Assembly (NCBI GenBank): GCA_013041975.1
Contig: JABDQZ010000198.1
Location: 1 to 12,628, forward strand
Direction: 5' to 3'
DNA from: Gammaproteobacteria bacterium
GTDB lineage: Bacteria > Pseudomonadota > Gammaproteobacteria > Chromatiales > Chromatiaceae
DNA: 12,628 nucleotides
The position numbers were made by a program, and so were the translations under genes. This document shows positions 7,097 to 12,628 of the stretch, in pieces; position 1 is the first letter of the stretch; every line of letters begins with the position of its first letter. The notes beneath the pieces were generated by a model. The model was not told the DNA's origin, ran no database searches, and was given only the letters and a program-made list of their open reading frames with translations.

Positions 7097-7132
7097 TGTC
7101 GGGGAGCCGAGAGGCGCTTGCACCCGCGGGAG
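7097..7132 (+). promoter_or_regulatory. Probable L1-binding operator in the rplK leader
   Basis: In the 57-nt nusG-rplK spacer, GGGGAGCC (7101-7108), a GAGA loop, then GGCG and later CACCC (7121-7125) form two short stacked stems: GCC/GGC and GGG/CCC, with an asymmetric internal loop. This is the known architecture of the L1 target on 23S rRNA and on L11-L1 operon mRNAs. It ends just at the rplK Shine-Dalgarno GGGAG (7128-7132). Bound L1 would therefore block translation of rplK and, by coupling, rplA. The structure is visible; the binding is inferred. Confidence 0.65.
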
Positions 7133-7138
7133 TTATTA

Positions 7139-7570
7139 ATGGCTAAGAAAATTCAGGCTTATATCAAGCTGCAGGTAAAGGCTCAGGAAGCTAATCCGAG
7201 TCCACCTGTTGGTCCAGCCCTGGGTCAGCATGGTGTGAATATCATGGAGTTCTGTAAAGCGTTTAACGCACAGACTCAAAGTGTAGAAAAAGGTCTGCCT
7301 ATTCCGGTAGTAATCACCGTTTACGCTGATCGTTCTTTCACTTTCACCATGAAAACCCCTCCTGCTTCAATTCTGTTGAAGAAGGTTGCCGGTATTCCCA
7401 AAGGTAGTGGTGTTCCTAACAAGGATAAAGTTGGCAAGGTGTCACGTGCACAACTGGAAGAAATCGTAAAAATGAAAGAACCTGACCTGACTGCGAAAGA
7501 TATGGATGCAGCTGTCAGAACCATCGCGGGTACTGCCCGTAGCATGGGTATTGATGTGGAGGGCGTTTGA
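7139..7570 (+). CDS. rplK: 50S ribosomal protein L11
   Basis: L11 (143 aa) binds the GTPase-associated centre of 23S rRNA at the base of the L10/L12 stalk. It is needed for stimulation of EF-G and for RelA activation. The ATG at 7139 gives MAKKIQAYIKLQVKAQ and has GGGAG at 7128-7132. An in-frame TTG at 7118 would add seven residues that do not match the family. The N-terminal domain carries the proline-rich PSPPVGPALGQHGVNIMEFC block, at which thiopeptides act. The C-terminal rRNA-binding domain includes TPPASILLKKVAGI and ends in GTARSMGIDVEG. The stop is 2 nt before rplA, indicating tight translational coupling. Confidence 0.97.
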   Translation: MAKKIQAYIKLQVKAQEANPSPPVGPALGQHGVNIMEFCKAFNAQTQSVEKGLPIPVVITVYADRSFTFTMKTPPASILLKKVAGIPKGSGVPNKDKVGKVSRAQLEEIVKMKEPDLTAKDMDAAVRTIAGTARSMGIDVEGV

Positions 7571-7572
7571 TC

Positions 7573-8268
7573 ATGGCAAAACTGTCTAAAAGAGCCCGTG
7601 CAATCGCGGAAAAAGTAGAAATCGGAAAACTGTATCCTGCTGATGAGGCATTTTCTCTGGTTTCAGAACTGTCTACTGTCAAGTTCAACGAAACCGTTGA
7701 TGTAGCGATCAAGCTTGGTGTTGACCCTCGTAAATCTGACCAGGTTGTTCGTAGTGCAACGGTATTACCTAAAGGTACTGGCCAGAATGTTCGTGTTGCC
7801 GTATTTGCTCAAGGTGCAAATGCAGATACAGCAACTGAAGCGGGTGCCGACATAGTCGGTTTCGAAGATCTGGCCGAAGAAATCAAGGCTGGCAACATGG
7901 ATTTTGATGTTGTTATTGCAACGCCTGATGCCATGCGGGTTGTTGGTCAACTGGGTCAGATCCTGGGTCCTCGCGGCCTGATGCCTAACCCGAAAGTAGG
8001 TACTGTAACCCCGAATGTTGCTGAAGCAGTTAAAAATGCCAAGGCTGGTCAGGTTCGTTATCGTACTGACAAGAGCGGCATCATTCACTGCCCTATCGGT
8101 AAGGCTGATTTTCCAGCGGCTGACTTGAAAGAAAACCTTGAGGCATTGCTGGCTGACCTGAAAAAGGCCAAACCAAGCTCGGCTAAGGGTATTTATTTAC
8201 AGAAGATCGTGGTGTCCTCAACCATGGGGCCAGGTCTTCAACTTGATCAGGGTTCTCTGGAGGCCTGA
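7573..8268 (+). CDS. rplA: 50S ribosomal protein L1
   Basis: L1 (231 aa; E. coli 234) forms the mobile L1 stalk of the 50S subunit that helps release E-site tRNA. It is also the translational repressor of its own L11-L1 message. The ATG at 7573 gives MAKLSKRARAI with GGAGGG at 7558-7563 inside rplK. The TTG at 7567 that would add two residues is rejected. Conserved blocks include the N-terminal KFNETVDVAIKLGVDPRKSDQ, GPRGLMPNPKVGTVTPN in the middle of domain II, and VRYRTDKSGIIHCPIGK on return to domain I. A probable target for its repression lies in the rplK leader. The 223-nt leader of rplJ follows. Confidence 0.97.
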   Translation: MAKLSKRARAIAEKVEIGKLYPADEAFSLVSELSTVKFNETVDVAIKLGVDPRKSDQVVRSATVLPKGTGQNVRVAVFAQGANADTATEAGADIVGFEDLAEEIKAGNMDFDVVIATPDAMRVVGQLGQILGPRGLMPNPKVGTVTPNVAEAVKNAKAGQVRYRTDKSGIIHCPIGKADFPAADLKENLEALLADLKKAKPSSAKGIYLQKIVVSSTMGPGLQLDQGSLEA

Positions 8269-8491
8269 TCATAATGAACTTTGGAGCCTCGGTTTCGAAA
8301 GAAGCCGGGTCATCAAAGACCGCGGGTGCATTAGTGCTTAATCGTGTTGAAAGCCTGCGTAGATGGTGCTCCGGAATCAGAATTGTTTTTTAACCAACTC
8401 TGATGAAGGTGCGCAAGGGAGTGCGGCGTTAGTTAGCTGCACTGGTTGTAAATTGAAGTAGTAATACTTCGTGTTTAATGAGGTGACGACT
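8269..8491 (+). promoter_or_regulatory. L10(L12)4 leader of rplJ-rplL
   Basis: This is a 223-nt untranslated, strongly structured leader. GGAGC (8283-8287) can pair with GCTCC (8368-8372) to close a domain. Inside it, CGCGGG (8321-8326) pairs with CCTGCG (8354-8359), flanked by the conserved words GACCGC, CTTAATC and TGCGTAGATGGTG. These resemble the E. coli rplJ leader, where the L10-L12 complex binds and represses translation. A hairpin capped by GAAA (8287-8309) competes with the closing stem for one base. Three more hairpins follow: 8377-8403, AGTGC/GCACT at 8420-8443, and GAAGTA-GTAA-TACTTC at 8455-8470, just ahead of the Shine-Dalgarno. I see no convincing promoter here. Confidence 0.8.
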
Positions 8492-9013
8492 TTGCCACTC
8501 AATTTAGAGCAGAAAAAAGTAATTGTCGCCGAAGTCGCAGAAATCGCCGGTAGTGCGTATTCAGCCGTTGCTGCTGAGTACCATGGCCTGAGCGTTGATG
8601 AAATGACCCTGTTGCGTAAAGAAGCTCGCAACAATGGCGTTTATCTTCGCGTGGTCAAAAACTCGCTGGCTCGTCGCGCGGTTGAAGATACTGAATTTGC
8701 CTGCATGCAGGAAGGAATGACCGGTCCTCTGGTTCTTGCTTTCTCTCAGGAAGATCCAGGTTCAGCAGCACGCGTGATGAAAGACTTCATGAAAGAACAT
8801 GACCAAATGGTGGTAACCATGGTGTCTATTGGCGGCAAGTTGCTTGACGCCGGCGAACTGGAAACACTCGCCAAGATGCCTACTTACGATCAGGCTATCA
8901 GCTTACTGATGGCTGTCATGAAAGCTCCAGTCGAAAAACTTGCCAGAACGATGAACGAAGTTCCTGGCAAGCTGGTTCGTACTGTTGCTGCTATTCGTGA
9001 TGCCAAAGAATAA
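8492..9013 (+). CDS. rplJ: 50S ribosomal protein L10
   Basis: L10 (173 aa) anchors L12 dimers to the 50S stalk base. The complex with L12 also represses its own mRNA. The chosen start is the TTG at 8492, giving MPLNLEQKKVIVAEV, which aligns with the E. coli N-terminus MALNLQDKQAIVAEV. GAGG at 8480-8483 lies 8 nt upstream, which is ideal. GTG at 8471 or 8483 would add seven or three unmatched residues, and both overlap or precede that Shine-Dalgarno. Conserved parts are the RKEARNNGVYLRVVKNSLARRAVE helix region, the PTYDQAISLLMAVMKAP stretch, and the C-terminal helix KLVRTVAAIRDAKE that carries the L12 dimers. rplL starts 56 nt downstream. Confidence 0.93.
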   Translation: MPLNLEQKKVIVAEVAEIAGSAYSAVAAEYHGLSVDEMTLLRKEARNNGVYLRVVKNSLARRAVEDTEFACMQEGMTGPLVLAFSQEDPGSAARVMKDFMKEHDQMVVTMVSIGGKLLDAGELETLAKMPTYDQAISLLMAVMKAPVEKLARTMNEVPGKLVRTVAAIRDAKE

Positions 9014-9069
9014 TCTGCGTTAGGCGTATATTTTTAATTGTAAACAAATCTGATTTTAGGAGTTTTGAA

Positions 9070-9447
9070 ATGTCTGTATCAAAAGACGATATCCTTGATG
9101 CTATTGCCAACATGACGGTAATGGACGTAGTTGAGCTGATCGAAGCTATGGAAGAAAAATTCGGTGTTTCTGCAGCAGCAGCTGTTGCAGCTGCTCCGGC
9201 CGCTGGTGGTGACGCTGGCGCTGCAGCTGAAGAGAAAACTGAATTTGACGTTGTCCTGACTGAAATGGGCGGCAACAAGGTTGCTGTTATTAAAGCTGTC
9301 CGCGGTATAACCGGCCTGGGTCTGAAAGAAGCCAAGGAAGCGGTTGAAGGTGCACCTACCACTCTGAAAGAGGGTATTGCCAAAGAAGAAGCGGAAGACG
9401 TCAAGAAGCAACTTGAAGAAGCTGGCGCAAAAGTAGAACTGAAGTAA
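9070..9447 (+). CDS. rplL: 50S ribosomal protein L7/L12
   Basis: L12 (125 aa) is the multicopy acidic stalk protein that recruits and activates the translational GTPases, including the EF-Tu and EF-G encoded upstream in this window. The N-terminal dimerisation domain (about residues 1-33) is followed by a flexible Ala/Gly-rich hinge (about 34-55). The globular C-terminal factor-binding domain then carries KVAVIKAVRGITGLGLKEAK and ends in KVELK. The ATG at 9070 has a strong AGGAG at 9058-9062, better than that of rplJ. This fits the need for four or more L12 per L10. An attenuator-like hairpin follows 37 nt after the stop. Confidence 0.98.
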   Translation: MSVSKDDILDAIANMTVMDVVELIEAMEEKFGVSAAAAVAAAPAAGGDAGAAAEEKTEFDVVLTEMGGNKVAVIKAVRGITGLGLKEAKEAVEGAPTTLKEGIAKEEAEDVKKQLEEAGAKVELK

Positions 9448-9484
9448 TTTTGCTACAGCAGTTTTCATTCAGCTGAACGCTTCA

Positions 9485-9518
9485 GGCTGACAGTCCTTTT
9501 GGGCTGTCGGCCTTTTCC
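9485..9518 (+). terminator. rplL-rpoB attenuator (partial terminator)
   Basis: A 12-bp stem, GGCTGACAGTCC (9485-9496) with GGGCTGTCGGCC (9501-9512), two of its pairs G-U, encloses a TTTT loop and is followed by TTTTCC. In E. coli a terminator at the same place lets only a fraction of transcripts continue into rpoBC. This lowers polymerase synthesis relative to L10/L12. The hairpin is directly visible; partial readthrough is inferred from position and the lack of an obvious new promoter. Confidence 0.85.
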
Positions 9519-9699
9519 TGTTTGTATTTACATGGATGCTGAATGAACTGTTACCTTTTAAAGGTAACGCACTAGCCACAGGGAAGGGCAGTCAGCAAGT
9601 AAGACTTGCAAAAAGATATACGACACGCCTGGTAAAGCCCAAAAGAGGGCCCGGGGGAGATGTCGGAATTAACTTTACAAATTCTGAGGGACGGCAAGA
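9519..9699 (+). promoter_or_regulatory. Structured leader of rpoB downstream of the attenuator
   Basis: The rest of the 252-nt rplL-rpoB spacer has three further potential hairpins. They are the near-perfect palindrome GTTACCTTT/AAAGGTAAC (9550-9568), GCAAGT-AAG-ACTTGC (9595-9609), and GCCC/GGGC (9637-9650). In E. coli the corresponding spacer has an RNase III processing site, so the hairpins here may serve mRNA processing or translational control of rpoB. The rpoB Shine-Dalgarno is GAGGGA at 9686-9691. No sigma70 promoter is evident. Confidence 0.5.
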
Positions 9700-12628
9700 A
9701 TGGCTTATTCTTTTACTGAGAAAAAGCGTATCCGGAAAAGCTTTGGTAAACACCCGAGTGTTCTGGATGTGCCCTATCTGTTAGCGACACAAATCGATTC
9801 ATTCCGTGGTTTTTTACAGGCTGATACCAAGCCTGGAGAAAGAGAATCATACGGACTTCATGCAGCATTCAGTTCAGTATTTCCAATTGAGAGTTACTCC
9901 GGTAACGCGGTACTGGAATATGTTGAATATCGTCTGGGTGAGCCTGTTTTTGATGTTCGCGAATGTCAGCTTAGAGGTGCGACTTACGCCGCCCCGTTAA
10001 GGGTTCTGGTAAAACTCGTTATTTATGATAAAGATGCGCCTGCCAGCTCCAAAAAGGTCAAGGAAGTCAAAGAGCAGGAAATCTACATGGGCGAACTACC
10101 GCTGATGACCGATAACGGAACTTTCGTTATCAATGGTACTGAGCGTGTTATCGTTTCCCAGTTGCATCGTTCTCCGGGTGTTTTCTTCGATCATGACAAG
10201 GGTAAAACACACTCTTCCGGAAAACTGCTGTTTTCTGCGCGTGTTATTCCCTACCGTGGTTCATGGCTCGACTTCGAATTTGATCCGAAAGACTGTGTCT
10301 TTGCTCGTATCGACCGTCGCAGAAAAATTCCTGCGACCATTCTGCTGCGCGCACTCGGTTATGAAACCGAACAGATACTGGATATGTTCTTTACCACGGA
10401 TACTTTCCATTTGGGTAAAGATGATATTGAGCTGGATCTCGTTCCGGAAAGGCTGCGTGGTGAAACTGCAATCTTTGATATCAAGTCTGGCCGCAAGGTT
10501 ATTGTTGAAACCGGTCGTCGTGTGACGGCGCGTCACATCAAGCAGCTGGAAAAGGACGGTATCAACAAGCTAAGTGTTCCTCGTGAACTGATGATTGGCA
10601 AAGTGATTGCCCATAATGTCGTAGATACTGACACTGGCGAGATCATCGCCAATGCCAATGATGAAATCACCGAAGAACTGGTTGAAGCGCTGATGGCAGC
10701 GGGTGTCAAGGAAATCAAGACACTGTTTACCAATGATCTGGATCATGGTCCGTTCATTTCCGATACGCTGCGCATTGATCCAACCACTACACAGCTGGAA
10801 GCGCAGATCGAAATTTATCGCATGATGCGTCCGGGTGAGCCGCCAACTAAAGATGCAGCGCAAAACCTGTTTGCCAACCTGTTCTTCAGTGCCGATCGCT
10901 ATGATCTGTCTGCAGTGGGTCGCATGAAGTTTAACCGTCGCCTGGGCCGTGAAGAGTCTGAAGGTGAGGGTATATTGTCCAACGAAGATATCGTTGACGT
11001 ATTGAAAACGCTGGTGGATATCGCCAACGGAAACGGTGTGGTAGATGATATTGATCATCTTGGTAACCGTCGTATTCGCTGTGTTGGTGAAATGGCTGAA
11101 AATCAGTTCCGCGTTGGTCTGGTTCGTGTTGAACGTGCCGTTAAAGAGCGTTTGGCGCTGGCAGAGTCTGAAGGTCTGATGCCTCAGGAAATGATCAATG
11201 CCAAGCCTGTTTCAGCTGCCATTAAAGAATTCTTTGGTTCCAGTCAGCTGTCTCAGTTCATGGATCAGAATAACCCGCTTTCCGAGGTGACTCACAAGCG
11301 TCGTGTTTCTGCTCTTGGCCCGGGCGGCCTGACACGCGAGCGTGCGGGCTTTGAGGTTCGTGACGTACATCCAACTCACTATGGTCGGGTATGCCCGATT
11401 GAAACACCTGAGGGCCCAAACATTGGTCTGATCAACTCACTGGCTGTTTACTCGCGTACCAATAAATACGGTTTCCTGGAAACACCCTACCGTCGTGTTG
11501 ACGATGGCAAGGTCACTGATGAAATCGATTACCTGTCAGCAATTGAGGAAGGCCGTTTTGTTATCGCCCAGGCCAGTGCCCAGACTGACAAGAATGGCAT
11601 GCTGACCGAAGAGCTGGTGTCTTCACGTCATCAGAATGAATTCACGCTCTCCTCTCCGGACCAGGTCGAATATATGGACGTTTCTCCGAAACAGATTGTT
11701 TCAGTTGCGGCTTCCATGATTCCTTTCCTGGAGCATGACGATGCCAACCGCGCCCTGATGGGTTCGAACATGCAACGTCAGGCTGTACCCACTTTACGTG
11801 CTGAAAAGCCATTGTGTGGTACCGGTATGGAACGCACCGTTGCGGTTGACTCTGGTGTGACCGTGGTTGCCAAACGTGGTGGTAAAGTTGATTCGGTTGA
11901 TGCGGCCCGTATCGTGGTTCGTGTTAACGATGATGAAACGGTTGCCGGTGAGTCGGGTGTCGATATCTATAACCTGACCAAGTACACCCGTTCCAACCAG
12001 AACACCTGCATCAACCAGCGTCCACTGGTTAAATCCGGAGATGTGATCGGTCGTGGTGATGTACTGGCTGATGGGCCTTCAACTGATATGGGTGAACTGG
12101 CGCTGGGTCAGAACCTGCGCGTGGCATTCATGCCATGGAATGGTTACAACTTTGAGGATTCCATCCTGATTTCCGAGAATGTTGTTGATGAAGACCGTTT
12201 TACCACCATCCATATCAATGAACTGACTTGTATGGCTCGTGATACCAAGCTGGGATCTGAAGAGATTACTGCGGATATCCCGAATGTCGGTGAATCTTCA
12301 CTGGCTAAGCTGGATGAGTCAGGCATTGTTTATATTGGTGCGGAAGTTCGTGAAGGCGATATTCTGGTCGGCAAGGTAACGCCTAAAGGTGAAGCCCAGC
12401 TGACACCTGAAGAAAAACTGCTGCGCGCCATCTTTGGTGAAAAAGCTTCCGATGTTAAGGATACTTCGTTGCGTGTTGGTTCCGGTGTCGTCGGTACTGT
12501 CATCGATGTGCAGGTCTTCACTCGTGACGGTGTCGAGAAAGATGCCCGTGCGCAACAGATTGAAGAAACTGAACTGGATCGCGTTCGCAAGGACTTGCAT
12601 GACCAGCAGCGTATTATGGAAGAAGATA
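9700..12628 (+). CDS. rpoB: RNA polymerase beta subunit, N-terminal 976 codons (3' end outside window)
   Basis: The beta subunit carries part of the active site and the rifampicin pocket. The frame is open from ATG 9700 (MAYSFTEKKRIRKSFGKHP) to the last base. The full protein is about 1360 aa, so about 28% is missing. The ATG has GAGGGA 8 nt upstream. Conserved blocks include TERVIVSQLHRSPGVFFDHD (residues about 147-166), the rifampicin region GSSQLSQFMDQNNPLSE...THKRRVSALGPGG (513-543), GRVCPIETPEGPNIGLI, and NVRVAF-like GQNLRVAFMPWNGYNFEDSIL. All residues commonly altered in rifampicin resistance (equivalents of E. coli S512, D516, H526, R529, S531, here offset by +6) are wild type. rpoC should follow, yet an rpoC 3' end also precedes the window's other genes. 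Confidence 0.97.
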   Translation, partial: MAYSFTEKKRIRKSFGKHPSVLDVPYLLATQIDSFRGFLQADTKPGERESYGLHAAFSSVFPIESYSGNAVLEYVEYRLGEPVFDVRECQLRGATYAAPLRVLVKLVIYDKDAPASSKKVKEVKEQEIYMGELPLMTDNGTFVINGTERVIVSQLHRSPGVFFDHDKGKTHSSGKLLFSARVIPYRGSWLDFEFDPKDCVFARIDRRRKIPATILLRALGYETEQILDMFFTTDTFHLGKDDIELDLVPERLRGETAIFDIKSGRKVIVETGRRVTARHIKQLEKDGINKLSVPRELMIGKVIAHNVVDTDTGEIIANANDEITEELVEALMAAGVKEIKTLFTNDLDHGPFISDTLRIDPTTTQLEAQIEIYRMMRPGEPPTKDAAQNLFANLFFSADRYDLSAVGRMKFNRRLGREESEGEGILSNEDIVDVLKTLVDIANGNGVVDDIDHLGNRRIRCVGEMAENQFRVGLVRVERAVKERLALAESEGLMPQEMINAKPVSAAIKEFFGSSQLSQFMDQNNPLSEVTHKRRVSALGPGGLTRERAGFEVRDVHPTHYGRVCPIETPEGPNIGLINSLAVYSRTNKYGFLETPYRRVDDGKVTDEIDYLSAIEEGRFVIAQASAQTDKNGMLTEELVSSRHQNEFTLSSPDQVEYMDVSPKQIVSVAASMIPFLEHDDANRALMGSNMQRQAVPTLRAEKPLCGTGMERTVAVDSGVTVVAKRGGKVDSVDAARIVVRVNDDETVAGESGVDIYNLTKYTRSNQNTCINQRPLVKSGDVIGRGDVLADGPSTDMGELALGQNLRVAFMPWNGYNFEDSILISENVVDEDRFTTIHINELTCMARDTKLGSEEITADIPNVGESSLAKLDESGIVYIGAEVREGDILVGKVTPKGEAQLTPEEKLLRAIFGEKASDVKDTSLRVGSGVVGTVIDVQVFTRDGVEKDARAQQIEETELDRVRKDLHDQQRIMEED

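Noticed and set aside
9536..9784. An 82-codon open frame at the rplL-rpoB junction
   Set aside because: It runs out of frame through the rpoB start, has no family resemblance, and overlaps the hairpin-rich leader. It is a chance frame.
11236..11334. Possible rifampicin- or streptomycin-resistance alleles in rpoB and rpsL
   Set aside because: Residues in the beta rifampicin pocket and the S12 lysines are all of the sensitive type as read by eye.
1..12628. Mobile elements, CRISPR, phage or accessory defence systems
   Set aside because: Every long frame is an identified housekeeping gene. No repeats with spacers, terminal inverted repeats, integrase or transposase were seen. The only anomaly is gene order.

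Overview
The window is entirely core translation and transcription genes of a gammaproteobacterium, all on the + strand. Three things support this assignment: the gene set, the near-E. coli protein lengths (S12 124 aa, S7 156 aa, EF-Tu 396 aa, NusG 177 aa), and the three-helix SecE. A marine Oceanospirillales-type relative is my best guess, but it rests only on general resemblance of EF-Tu and EF-G. No phage, IS, CRISPR or accessory gene is visible.

Layout: (1) 1-1409, the 3' third of rpoC, followed by two hairpins, the second a good intrinsic terminator. (2) 1546-5970, the str operon: a near-consensus sigma70 promoter with a GC-rich discriminator, a structured leader, then rpsL, rpsG, fusA and tuf. 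(3) 5992-6135, a hairpin and then tRNA-Trp(CCA). (4) 6165-9447, secE-nusG-rplK-rplA-rplJ-rplL, with a probable L1 operator before rplK and an L10(L12)4 leader before rplJ. (5) 9448-9699, an attenuator-like region. (6) 9700 to the window end, the first 976 codons of rpoB.

Functionally, the window supplies RNA polymerase beta and beta', the elongation factors EF-Tu and EF-G, the L1, L11 and L10/L12 stalk proteins, decoding-centre and small-subunit proteins, NusG, and the translocon subunit SecE. The visible regulation fits growth-rate and stringent control of the str promoter and ribosomal-protein autoregulation of the L11-L1 and L10-L12 units.

The remarkable point is the order. Each half is ordinary, but the joint is not. 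The usual gammaproteobacterial arrangement is tufB-trnW-secE-nusG-rplKAJL-rpoBC-rpsL-rpsG-fusA-tufA-rpsJ. Here fusA-tuf is followed by trnW-secE and then rpoB, so the region that normally ends at tufA runs into the region that normally begins at tufB. That is the structure expected from recombination between the two tuf copies (a tandem duplication or excised circle of about 17 kb), or from an assembly error across the tuf repeat. The sequence alone cannot separate these. A second oddity is fusA, whose arginine codon use is strikingly unlike that of adjacent tuf.
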